A DNA stretch of 60,928 nt from Bacteroidota bacterium (GTDB lineage: Bacteria > Bacteroidota > Bacteroidia > UKL13-3). The notes beneath the pieces are model-generated. The model saw only the letters and a program-made list of their open reading frames with translations. It did no database searches and was not told the DNA's origin. The stretch lies in the NCBI GenBank assembly GCA_013298895.1, contig JAAFJM010000020.1:1-60928 (forward strand). The letters run 5' to 3'. Positions 49,901-60,300 of this stretch are shown here, in pieces (within the stretch, counting starts at the first letter, position 1; the number at the start of each line of letters is the position of its first letter). A program made the position numbers and the translations under genes.

Positions 49901-50557
49901 CGTGTTTGTGGTCAATTTAATGCAACTAATCTAGGATTTTCATGTGATACTGTTTCTCATAGTGGAGTTGCTAGTAATAGTGGAAATCTATCATTTAGAG
50001 TGAAATTTTTAGAAAAAGATCAAGTATTAAATAATGGTACAAATCAATATATTATTGATACAACAAATATTTACGGAACATTTAGTCCTGACCCAGGAAA
50101 ATACATAGTTAGTGCTTGGGTAAAAGTTGGAAATGACCCTAAAGTAGCTGATTATTCAAACGCATACATTAAATTATTGATGACTACTAATACAGGTAGG
50201 TCAGAAATAAAATTACGTCCTAAAGGTAAAATTATTGAGGGGTGGCAGCGAATTAGTACTGAGATAACTATTCCACAAGGAATAGCAAGAATGGGTATTG
50301 ATTTTGTAAATGCTGAAAATGCACCAACTGGAACAAGAACCTTTTTTGATGATTTTAGGATTTATCCAATTGATGGATTAATGAAAAGCTATGTGTATGA
50401 CAAAAACCATCGCTTAATGGCTGAACTCGATGAAAACAACTACGCCACTTTCTATGAATATGATGAAGAAGGAAACCTAGTGAGAATAAAGAAAGAAACA
50501 GAACGAGGGATAGTTACCATAAAAGAAGTAAGAAGTAGTTTCAAAAAAAATAATTAA
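43931..50557 (+). CDS. Giant SpvB/TcB-like secreted protein with C-terminal YD repeat
   Basis: 2208 residues. The signal peptide ends NVAYA near residue 28. Residues ~30-110 read GTTQMVDLFSGDFNYNIPLMDIDGYPINIAYHSG...VGLGWNLNPGVINR, matching the opening of SpvB/TcaC-like proteins (the ..PLS.SYSSG..FGLGWSL pattern). Residues ~140-520 are Gly/Ser-rich and beta-rich; a long beta-rich body follows. Near 1960-2140 lies a jelly-roll-like domain (GKYIVSAWVKVG, RTFFDDFRIYP), then one YD repeat (YVYDKNHRLMAELDENNYATFYEYDEEGNLVRI). In Tc toxins, TcB and TcC form a cocoon around a toxin; this gene and the RHS gene behind it could be a comparable split pair. AT content is high. It starts one base after the lipoprotein gene. 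Confidence 0.8.
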   Translation: MRKYKKHISIFLLIVFLNEIVFTNVAYALGGGPSQPEVQSFEPVGTTQMVDLFSGDFNYNIPLMDIDGYPINIAYHSGITMDQEASWVGLGWNLNPGVINRNMRGIPDDFDGDEIKRTTYMKPDETYGGQIGASGELFGMIKGNKIDKLNKNSKSFKSDKDSISKKFKNLALNLSANFGVNYNNYKGIGSEFSIGAQFSAGAKLLPKEIKKLGLGVSGSLGLMLSNSSQGGATVTPSYGVDVCLLRQNKFGQNCDLGGIGLNSSTSFNSISATKQFSKINANFSIEKLKKTIIGSIVNNSLKGNISFNSFANHSYTPQIQHSMSNYNLTMSFKAGLEVKGMAFDAQLKGYYAGQSMESRGQEIKSKSYGYHYAEDGVGKDDVLLDFNREKDGAFSVHNPTLPIPQTTQDLYAFSGQGVGGMFKSYRSDLGSVYDHSQTSSGTSQSYGLGIDFGDLVKVAGDVYLNSTESKSNRWNNSLSNTFNYTKQSDVPNNPLYEASYLKVIGEKTAIDNDYLPYTDVNNPSAFQLEKNGDNVDLRKFVIPTKFALGKTFELPIKNVVRSKRDKRNVFVKQIKASDAEFCLESSIKDAGNPSIARTELGSYRKPHHFSEVSVQNPDGNRYVYGIPAYATNQQDFSFTNAPNPGGGVPPNVYCAKGLVDYDVNKFGSPGRMYGGIDKFFDKTEIPAYAHSYLLTAVLSPDYVDNRMDGPSDDDLGNYTRIDYTRYHNSYKWRVPFEKDKANYNRGLYNDNYDDNASIIYGEKEIWHVSSIEGRNHVAKFYVSARKDGFGTLGIHGGLNNELVSYKLDSIKLFSKSNLSGPPIKSVYFEYNYKLCPGIDNNIDKNITNAQKGKLTLEKIYFTYGNSLKGKYNVYNFGYDYSATNYSYNLKGYDRWGNFKHNENANCNDFNKPLTSEFPYVEQSKDSADKYTQAWNLTEIELPTGGKITVSYESDDYAYVQDKKAMQMYQVVGLGSNINDNPSNKLYSQNSYFQNTYTTNDLIFVKLQDQTLTDEYFKKMALANQNDLYYNAMVNLSNKKLDYDNYRNILNKNDSYEPIKGYAKPIDAGIVTKNGSKVGWIKIEKVNVSDEVGDLTNPVAKSSWQFTKLNMPYLINPGANLMKNGNGIAASTLSVIKTIVGFIPDVLNSFQDANKKLRNAEYASEINVNKTWVRLNNLNGFKYGGGCRVKKLELSDEWNTMEPTGTANSKKYGQLFEYTKVEQENGVDRIISSGVASYEPLIGNDENPFKKPVYYSEEQKGIPDEEYFSEEPFGESYFPSAMVGYSRVSVKSILPDVGNNVAANKTGKVVHEFYTAQDFPTKTSRTDIQVEQIRPEWIWDIFMSKVDEKLTASQGYMVELNDMHGKPKAVWNYSSDKIDEYKSSEAFSGISYEYFADPVSKTLNNRVQVIYPNNTTSEALVGVDAELFSDTRQSTFESKSGGVQLNLDLISVGIFPIPIPTGLPDLSNENVEFRSAVLMKVINKYGILKSTTAFENGAQLHTENVLFDSETGEVLLTKTQNEFNDYTYNSTYPAHWAYENMGPAYKNTGATFTIYAENTTYDNFKLKVDGSIQDPSDYLVSGDEVFVDNLTSLSHYWVYKTPNNKYVLLDRNGNLFDFTNTNNITIRIITSGRRNMQTMPIAQVVSIENPVINGHLLHNANTKILQTSVNEYKDIWPKLACYTDYYVSIPAYDESIETMKHLLLTQQIKMSDYASDTNLFAYSDAFNNPGSSFLNSIYRKYQDSSEIGQQYFKYGVNAISSEMEAKKSLAIAFTLTKNGNYYNKLIAFNHLSLSYDCSLLYIGDSNDVNTILTKSIAYLSFSGSYNPSIVNSGVLKFTDSTYIDVNISTSSKVYLSDYKLYNSETLNPYRSNLINNWKPFRNQVYLENRLTENNSIKTNIRKDGSYKNYNHFWNYSGNKWQANPTSNWQYTKEITKYHVTGMEAESKNPLEQYSSVLYSGQTHLPIAVGQNIRQRNIIAENFEEGLYQDYFRVCGQFNATNLGFSCDTVSHSGVASNSGNLSFRVKFLEKDQVLNNGTNQYIIDTTNIYGTFSPDPGKYIVSAWVKVGNDPKVADYSNAYIKLLMTTNTGRSEIKLRPKGKIIEGWQRISTEITIPQGIARMGIDFVNAENAPTGTRTFFDDFRIYPIDGLMKSYVYDKNHRLMAELDENNYATFYEYDEEGNLVRIKKETERGIVTIKEVRSSFKKNN

Positions 50558-50569
50558 AAACAATAGAAC

Positions 50570-51361
50570 ATGTTTCGTAATTTATATTTAAGGTATTTCC
50601 TATTGCTCACAAATATTGCTTGTGGGCTGGCTATTTCTTTTAAACCTGCTACTACAGATGAAAAATATACAGTTGCTATAAAAAAAATAACGGATCAGTT
50701 ACAAGAAAGGAAATATAAAGCAGAATTGCAAGTAACATTTTTCAATAACTATACATCTATCAATCCTTTGGATAAAAAAGAAATTATTATTTCTGTTTAT
50801 GATAAGTATATACATTATAAAGCAGGACCAGCCGAAGCTTTTGCAACTCCTAATTATTATTTAGCCATTGATCATAAAGATAAAACACTTATTGTTAATA
50901 CTCGAATTAAAAATAAAAAAGAGAAATCAAACCCTATTGACCCATTATTTTTAGACTCAATAATAGGACTTGCTTATAATCCACAACTATTAGCTACTAC
51001 ACCTACTTCGAAAACTTGGCGTATAACTCCCGCTGTAAAAGGGCATTCAATTGCTTACGCAGATTTTACTTATAACACTTCAAATTATACCCCTAAAAAA
51101 ATAGTAATTTACTATAATATTCCATTAGAGAAATTGTTTAGGTTATTCCCATTTCAGAAAAACAATGAAGAGGTTAACCGAAAGCAAAAACCCAAATTGG
51201 TCATAGATTATCAAGTTTTTGAAATACTTTCAAAGTCAAATTTAAATAGTTTTGATTTTAGTAATTTTATTACTTTTAATAATGGAAAACCTGAAAAAGG
51301 GCCATTATCATCAGGATATAAATTAATTGATTTTACCACCACCAAAAATAAAAAGTCATGA
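50570..51361 (+). CDS. Exported small protein between the two giant RHS-type genes
   Basis: 263 residues. An N-terminal hydrophobic stretch (YFLLLTNIACGLAISF) acts as signal peptide or anchor. The body is beta-rich, with AELQVTFFNNYTS, IIISVYDKYIHYKAG, YYLAIDHKDKTLIVNTR, YADFTYNTSNYTPKKIVIYYNIP and KPKLVIDYQVFEI, which recalls LolA-like or outer-membrane lipoprotein-carrier folds, though I see no decisive motif. Its stop overlaps the start of the RHS gene (ATGA), so the two are translationally coupled and it may act as a chaperone or adaptor for one of the giant partners. Function unknown. Confidence 0.7.
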   Translation: MFRNLYLRYFLLLTNIACGLAISFKPATTDEKYTVAIKKITDQLQERKYKAELQVTFFNNYTSINPLDKKEIIISVYDKYIHYKAGPAEAFATPNYYLAIDHKDKTLIVNTRIKNKKEKSNPIDPLFLDSIIGLAYNPQLLATTPTSKTWRITPAVKGHSIAYADFTYNTSNYTPKKIVIYYNIPLEKLFRLFPFQKNNEEVNRKQKPKLVIDYQVFEILSKSNLNSFDFSNFITFNNGKPEKGPLSSGYKLIDFTTTKNKKS

Positions 51362-54300
51362 GAAAATTACTTTATGCGCTAATTTTACTTTCCAGTCTTT
51401 TAGTTTCGATTCAATCGAATGCGAAAAAATTACCTGTGTTTAGTGCAAGTAAAAACATGGATTCACTCCAAGTGGATTCTATGGTAACGGTTTGCAATGA
51501 CTTATTATCTTTAGGAACACCCCCAACAGATACACTTTGGAAAGGGAAAAACAATATATATTCTGCAAAAGGTAAGGTAATATTAAGTATTAAGAAAAAC
51601 AGTACTTACTGTTTGCCTGATACTTTTTCATTTTTTGCCAAAATTAGAATAAAATATTGGACTCAGAAATCCATTTGCCATAATTTTGACACAACATTAA
51701 GGGTTTCATACAATAAAAAGGCTGGATATAATTATAATGAAAAATCAATTTATTTACTAGATAGTGCGAGTTACATAGAAGCAAAAATACTTTCTATTTC
51801 TAATGTAAACTATCGTAAATATTTGTACCTAGAAACACAAATAGAAGAAGAAAGATTTTATACAGATTTCAATCCTACACTTTCACCCACTTTTTCATTG
51901 AATTATATTTCTTCATCAGATGAAATTGAATTGAATATAAATAATGATCTAGTTTATCAAACGGATGAATACGAAATAGAATGGACATTTATAAGTTCAT
52001 ATACCAATGGAGGAATAGGTAATACTTCAACACCAGCTAATTCCAATTATGATTTTGTAAGAAATTCATCAAGGGTAACTTTAACAGGATTGAAATATAA
52101 AATAGCCAATATTTTTGACAAAGGTTATGTACTTTTCAGAGTAAGAGCTGTTGGTTATGGAGGACATGATTTCAGCCATAAAATAGTCGGTAACTGGTCA
52201 ATTGATGATAATGGGAATTTGTTTGGTAAAGGAAGTGCATATAAAGAGATAAACTCCAATACAAGCACGAAAATACATCAAGCATCTTTGGGTTGGCAAT
52301 ACACAATAGATTTTGCAGAAGAAGGACGAAAAAAAGAACTTATCAGTTATTTTGATGGGAGTATGCGTAGTCGTCAAACGGTAACTAGGAGCAACACTGA
52401 TACTACTGCTATTGTAGCAGAGACTATTTATGATTTTGAGGGAAGACCTGCTGTAAGTGTATTACCTGCACCTGCTTTTGAAAATATTGTTAAATATTTT
52501 CCATCATTCAATGTAAATAGAAATGGTAATAGGTATTCATATTCTGATTTTGAGCAAACCAGTATATGTGAAGCAGTAACCGATTCCATGAAAACAACTT
52601 CTGGAGCTTCAAAATATTATTCAAGCAATAATCCATTAACTACCACTAATGCTTTAATAACTGTAAGCAAACCTACAGCGATGGATTATATACCCGTTGC
52701 TTTTGGATATCCATTTACGCAAACAGTCTATTTAAATAACAATACTGGAAGAGTAAAAAAACAAGGAGGTGTAGGAATCAATCATCAAATAGGAAGTGGC
52801 CATGAAACAGAATACATGTATGCTACGCCTTTCCAAGATGAGTTAGATCGTTTGTTTGGCAATGAAGTTGGATATTTTGACCATTACAAAAAAACCATGA
52901 CCATTGATCCTAATGGGCAAGCGAGTGTTTCTTATTCAAGTGCTTCAGGACATGTGGTTGCAACTGGACTTTCGGCAACATCTCCTAGTAATATGCAAGC
53001 ATTGAGTTCTAATACAGGTAGAAATGGAGTAAAAGTAAATTTAATTGCCCCATCAGATACTATTATTAGAGAAGATGCTTTGACCATTAAACGTGAGTTT
53101 TTAGTAGAAGAAAATGGAAAGGAATACAAGCTTTATTATTCGCTAATTCCTGAAAAGTATTTTCCAACTTGTAATAGACCAATAAACATGTGTTACGACT
53201 GTGTATATGATTTAGAAATAAGCTTGGTTGAAAACAATTGTGGTAATCAGATTATGAAAGGTGGAGGTGATACCATAAAAGTTTTAAAACGCCAGATTAG
53301 CAATGGAGTGTTAGATACTTTGTGCAGTTCAAGTGCTTATAGATATACATATAAAACTGACAGTCGGTTAAATTTGGGAATAGACTCACTAGGCTTAGAC
53401 ACCTTTATGGTGATGAATTTAAATAGAGGTTCTTATACTTTAATTAAAAAGCTAACTGTAAATGCAGATGCTTATCAGTATTATTGGAATGATTATTTAG
53501 CCAATAGAGTTTGTAAAACTAAAGCTGAATTTGAACAAGAAGCGATATCGAATATTGATACAGGGGGTTGTGAATTTAATTGTGCTACTTGTTTTGATAG
53601 ATTGGGAACTCAAAATAATTATTTATCACACCAAGCTGCCGATAAAATAAATGCTGGATATGTGTTAACTTCTGCTGATACTTCATTTTTTATTTTACAA
53701 TACAATGCAAATAAAACAGCTTGTGAAAATTTATGTGAGAATGAACATCCAAGCCCTTGCAGTATTTATACCGAAGTATTAAGAGCAGATGTTAGCCCTG
53801 GTGGTCAATACGCCAAATTTAAATACGATGAAATTTCCAATAAATACATTGCTGATAATTCAGGTATTAATAATTATTTTTCAGAGCCTAACAATACTAC
53901 TTTTATTTCTTACAAAGAAGATGCTTATTTTAATGGAGATTCAGTATTGTTAGAAGGAGTGAAAACGGCATACACGGATTTAACAGTTGATGAATTTATT
54001 CACTTTTGGAAGCCAGAATTTGCTGATCATTTATTACAATACCACCCAGAATACTGTAAATATGAATGGTGCATTACTAACAAAAAAAGCTTTGAGTTTG
54101 ATAAAAACTTTTTGAGCACAGAAAACTATCAAGAAGCAATAGATTCAGGATTTTTGAACCCTTTGCATACTGATACTTTTTCATCTAGAGATCCATTTTT
54201 TAAAACAAATGGAAGTGGAACTGTTTTGTGGAATTACATGCAATATAGGTTAGATACCAATTTCATTAGCAACGCTACTGCTACTTATTCAATTAGGGAA

Positions 54301-57300
54301 ATACCAATTAGTATTATTTTTTGTGATGACAAAGGTGCAACTGTTGCTGGTGAAATTGCAAGAAGAGCGTGTGTAACTCAGTATATGGATAGTGTACAAA
54401 ATTGCAAGGCATACCAAGATGGATATTGGAAATACTTCCGTTCTATTTACTTTTCGGTAAAACAACAAATGATGGATTCGTTAAGAAAACAAAGAGGTTG
54501 TAATGATGCATCTATTGGTAACTATCAAATACGCTTTCCTGAAGCTTCTAAAAGCGCTGCTAGTAATCCTGCTACTATGCAAAGTAATGCTACCAAACAA
54601 ATTAAAGATAGTTGTGCGACTACTTGTTATGCTTACAGGGAAGTATGGAGAGAAAAACTCAGAAAATGCTTAGTTGATTCTACTCAAATGGAATTAATTT
54701 TAGATAGTTTAGTTCAAGTTTGCAGTATGGGTTGCGATTATAAAAATCCATTAGGAAGCAGCAATGTTGCTCCTATATACCAAAATGATACTGCTATTAA
54801 ATTGAAAACTTTTAAAGATGTACTTACCAATGGACTAAGCTCAAAAAACATTTTTGTACCAGGTATTTGTGATGTAACTCTTATTCAAATGCCTCCAAAA
54901 TATGGACATGATTTATTTTCTACTTTATCACCATTTGCCGATACATGCTCATGTAATCAAATATCAAGTTTTAAAAATGGTACCTCAACTTGTACAGATA
55001 CTTTAACTAAAAATAACAATTGCCCCTGCACACAAGCTACTGCTAATAAGCCTGGAAATCAAGTTTTAAAAATGCTTGCCGATAATGAAGAAAAATACAA
55101 ATGTAACTCTTGTATTGGTTGTGACAGATTTAGAGATGTTTATCAAGCATATTATAATGTTTATGATACTTTTAACTTAAACAAACTAACCTCCCAAACG
55201 CTCTTTACCAATTTTATGAATGATAATTTAAACTTTAATTTATCGTTTAAAGAATATGCTAATTTTGCAGCTGCTTGTATGGAAAGTGCTTATAATGAAA
55301 GTAATCCAGATACACTTTTTGCTAAGTATCGCAGTCATTATATTGTATATAAAAACAACACTATTTTATTGGGTTATGAAACCCGCAAACCCACAAATTT
55401 TCCTTACAATTTAGAAATAACACCTTCTCGCATACTTATAGCAAAGGAAACAAACGATGCAAAATTTGCTAGCAATAGACCTACACATTTTGCTTCCATA
55501 AATAGCAGTTCTCTGTATTTATCATTATTGAATAAAGAGGAAAGTCAAATTAAAAATCAAGAAAATATCTTAACTGCAAATATTGAAAAAACTTTTCAAG
55601 GTAAAAATGAAGTGCATACTGAATGGAAAAAGAATTTTGCAAAAACCATTTTTAATAGAATGTTAGCACCTGCTCCAGCACCACCAGCAGGAACTATCGC
55701 AGATTTAGATTCATGTGGATGTGATAAAATATTATTAGCAGTAAAAGAATATGAGGCTAAGAAAAATACTGATTATGCTTATTTAAAAAGTGCTTCTCAA
55801 TATTTTGCAGGAGCATATAATAACTACCATGAATTAAGTAGTTTTGATACACTTGCTAAAATATGTTGTAAGGCCGTTAGTGGATTAAGTGGTACTATTA
55901 ATTTCTCAGAAGCTGAACCGTGCATATTACCTGCCGATTGGGCACCAAACCAATGGACTAAACGAACATCAGGTGGCGAAAACAGGTTTAGTGCTTTGAG
56001 CAATTTATTGCAAAATAATTTTGTATCAGAAGCAATGCCTTCTTTCATGAAATGCGAAGCCAATTGTGTGAGGCAGTTAGATAGATGTGGTTGTGATAAA
56101 ATATTGACATGGTATGAAAAATTCAAAATGGATTCTACCTCAGGACAAACTTTTGCTACTTATTTCAAGGATTCAACTAATTTTGACTTAAACAATATAG
56201 ACACCTTAAAACAAATGTGTTTAAAAGCATTTGAATTCAGTCAAGAACCTAGTGATTGGAATGGCGATGAACCAATTTTTTCTAATAATTATCCAAATAA
56301 TGCAGAATGGAGTGGCAGTTCGGTTGGCTATTTAGCATCAATTATTGATGCATTGCCCAATGCACAACAAATAAATATTCCTGGCACATTGTCGTGTTAT
56401 TCGTGTGAAATTACTTCAATACCTTGGAAAGCAATTTTGAATTGTACTAATATTATTCAATTAATGAAAAGCAAAACAAGCAGTTTGCAAGATTCTGCAC
56501 TTAAACTATTTCATTTAGCCGACACCCTAGGTAGATTTGGATTATTGGCCTTGTTTGATGAAAAAAGAGATAGTATGATAAATGCTGGATTAAGTAGTGA
56601 TTCTGCATTTCGAATAGCCCGAAAAATGCAAAATGATTCAATTGGAAATATTGTCAAGGCAGCCAGAAAATATGAAGACTCTATTATTACTGTATTTAAC
56701 GATAGTTTCAATAAAGCACCTTTCTTTAAAAAGTTTTTTAATTTTAGCCAAATTTTAGAACAAATAGATTTAAATGGATGCCTATGCGCTATGAGCGAAA
56801 CCCAAATAAACGAACTTCCTCCATTAATTAAGGCATATCTTAAAAACGAAACAAATAATACATATTATAGAAAAAACTTGTCTTGTAATACAGCGGGGGG
56901 TTATGGCTCTGATAATCCAATTATGGTAAAACAATGTCAAACTTGTTATATTCCAGACCCTATATTATTACACATTCAAAATTACCTTGATACACTTACT
57001 CACCATGCCGAAACACTTCAAAATGGAATAGCGGTAAATAAGCTAACTAAACCTTTGTGGCGAATGTATCCCAAGTATAAAAAATATTACCAAACTCCTT
57101 TATATTCTGCTAATGCAGCAAGTTCATTAAAGTATAGAGTAATAGATTTAGATGCTTATAAATTAATAATTAGGATGTTTGATTCTGTTTCAAATTCAAA
57201 AGAAATAGAATTGGTATTTGCCCAACCTTATAAAAAAGGAAATTTTTTAACCATTCGTAAATTTTTTGGTATTCGTTTACGAAATGATTGGGGCTGTGAT

Positions 57301-60300
57301 ACGCAGGTAATTAAAACATTTTCTATTTATGCCATTGTTCAAAGACCTGGAACATTATCATCTACTGGTTTCGACACTATTTACATGACGGGAAAAGCCT
57401 CTTGGGCTACTACTGCCAAATCTGTAAATTGTTGTTTGAAATTATGTAATAAACCCATAAATAAAGTGGATTTAGTGGCACTGTTTGATCCATGCAGAGA
57501 AAGAATAAGAGTGGCTGCAAAATTAAATGCAGAATACGCATGGCAACGCTATACTGATTCGTTGCAAGCATCGTTTAGATACGCTTATTATTCAAAATGT
57601 CTTAGATTAAATGGCAAGGAAAGTTTCCAAATGAGATACAATGAAAGGCAATATCACTATACCCTTTATTATTACGACCAATCTGGAAATTTAGTAAAAA
57701 CAGTGCCTCCTGCTGGCGTAGCTCCATTAAACCAAGCTGAAACTGACTCTGTAGCCTATTATAGAGACCATAATAGTAATGTGCTTAAATTACCAACCCA
57801 TAGTTTGGTAACTCAATATAGATACAATACGCTCAATCAAATTACTTGGCAGCAAACCCCCGATGCTGGCGAAAGTAAATTCTATTACGATTTTATAGGA
57901 AGATTAGCAGTTTCGCAAAATGCCAAACAAGTGCAAAGCAGTAATTACAGCTATTCACTTTATGATAATTTGGGCAGAATGAAGGAAGTGGGCGAAATAT
58001 ATAAAACCAGTGCCCTGAGCCAAAGTGTAACCAGCGATACTGCCAATTTGAATGCTTGGCTAAATGCCACCACCAAACACCAAATAACCAACACCTATTA
58101 CGATGAAGCTGATTATAATTTAATAGATACCATATTCTTTAAACCTGAAAATTTGCGAAGCAGGGTAACACATGTAACTTATAAAGAGTTTAACTCTACT
58201 GGTTATGACCATGCCGTGCATTACAGTTACGATATACATGGAAATGTAAAAAAATTGTTACGTGAAATACCTAGCCTTAAAACCTTAGGACAAGAGTATA
58301 AAATAATGGATTACGACTATGATTTATTGAGCGGAAAAGTAAATAGTGTTAGTTACCAAAAAGGCGAAATTGATGAATATATACACAGTTACAAATATGA
58401 TGCAGACTTACGATTAACAGAGGTAAGAAGCGGACCTAATAACACTGTATTAGACTTAGATGCCAAATATTATTATTACCTGCATGGGCCTTTGGCGCGA
58501 ACAGAACTTGGCCAACACCAAGTGCAAGGAATTGATTATGCCTATACCATTCAGGGTTGGTTAAAAGGAACGAATGCCAGCACTGCAAATGTGGTAAGAG
58601 ACATGGGAAAGGATGGAAACCATTATTTGGCAGGCAATGAAAATGCAGCTTTTGCCAAAGATGTGTTTGGATTTACTTTAAGTTATTTTGAGGGCGATTA
58701 TAATGCAACCAATTCCATACCTGAAAATGCAAGGTTTGAAGCTAAATTGAATAATAGCGCAGTGGCAAACACTGCTCATAATTTATTTAATGGAAACATA
58801 CGGTTAATGACTTTAAGCATTAGTCAGTTTGGCAATACGCCAATGGCTTATGCTTACAAATACGATCAGTTAAACCGATTAATGAGCATGAATGCATGGA
58901 AAAATTACGATAGTACCAATAACCTTTGGAACACCACTGGTACTGCCTTAAATGCTTACCATAACCGTTTTACTTACGATGCTAATGGCAATATATTAAC
59001 CCAAGTGAGGCGTGGAAACGCAACCAAACTTGCAATGGATAGTTTAACTTACCAATATTATCCAAATAGCAACCAATTAAAGCGAGTTATCGATGGAGTA
59101 ACCGCTAGCAATTATACTGATGATATAGACAACCAAACCGATACTAATTACAGGTACGATGCCATTGGCAATTTGGTAAAAGATACTGCGGAACAAATAG
59201 CCAATATAGAATGGACTGTGTATGGTAAAATACGAAAAATTACTCGAATTAGTGGCAGCACCAAACCTGATTTAGAATTTGAATACACACCAGATGGGCA
59301 CCGAGCTGTTAAAATAGTAAAACCTAAGGACGGAAGCATAAGTATTTACACCTATTATGTGCGTGATGCTCAAGGAAATATTATGGCTACTTACACCCGT
59401 AATTTCAGTAAAACAATAGATTATGACAACATAACCTATACCCAAATAAACAATAAAATAATAGAAAAAGCAGGGGAAGATGCCTTTTCTAGTTTTACTA
59501 AGACATACAGCAATAATGCGGGTTTAAAAACAAGTTTGTTAAACAGTGTTAGTGATGATAGTTTATTACTTAAAACCTTTAATCCAAACTTATTGCTTAC
59601 CAACCATGACAATGCTTTAAGCACTGTGATAACCAATATTTCAAACCTTGATTATGTTAAAATATTTGCAGGGAAAAATATAGATTTTCAAGAATTATGT
59701 AATTGTTTTGAAAATAGGAAAAGAAACAACCTTGATGTATTTTTAAATTTAAAACAAGGCTTGTTGCTTAGCAATAACGGAATTCAAATTTTAATGGATT
59801 ATATTGCTAACATTAGCCTTGGAGATTTAAAAACACTAAGCAACGACATTAACTATAGTGGTAATGAGGAAAGACAAGATAGGATTGATTTTATAAAAAA
59901 TTATTTATTAGATAGTCGTGTTGATGTTGAACTTTTACAAGAGCAAAGAAATAATTTTGCTGTTTTATTGGCTAATTATTACAATTTTGATGATTGTCGT
60001 AACCAAAAACTCAGTACAGCATTAAATACAGCCTTTCAATTAGACCGAAATTTAGTTTATGGAGCATTGGCTGATTTAGATGGAATAAGGGATGTGTTTT
60101 ATAATGAAAATTCTGAATTTGATTGCGGTTTAAGAGTAAGCACAACAGATGCAATAGATTTATTAAGCAATAATCCAGAAACAGTATGGAACGCTTTGTT
60201 GCAAAGCCAAAATGCAGCTTATTGGCTTACTTGGCTTAAAAACAATGACCCTGACTTTTTATACCATGCATCATTTAAATATCCCAACTTAGTTAGCACT

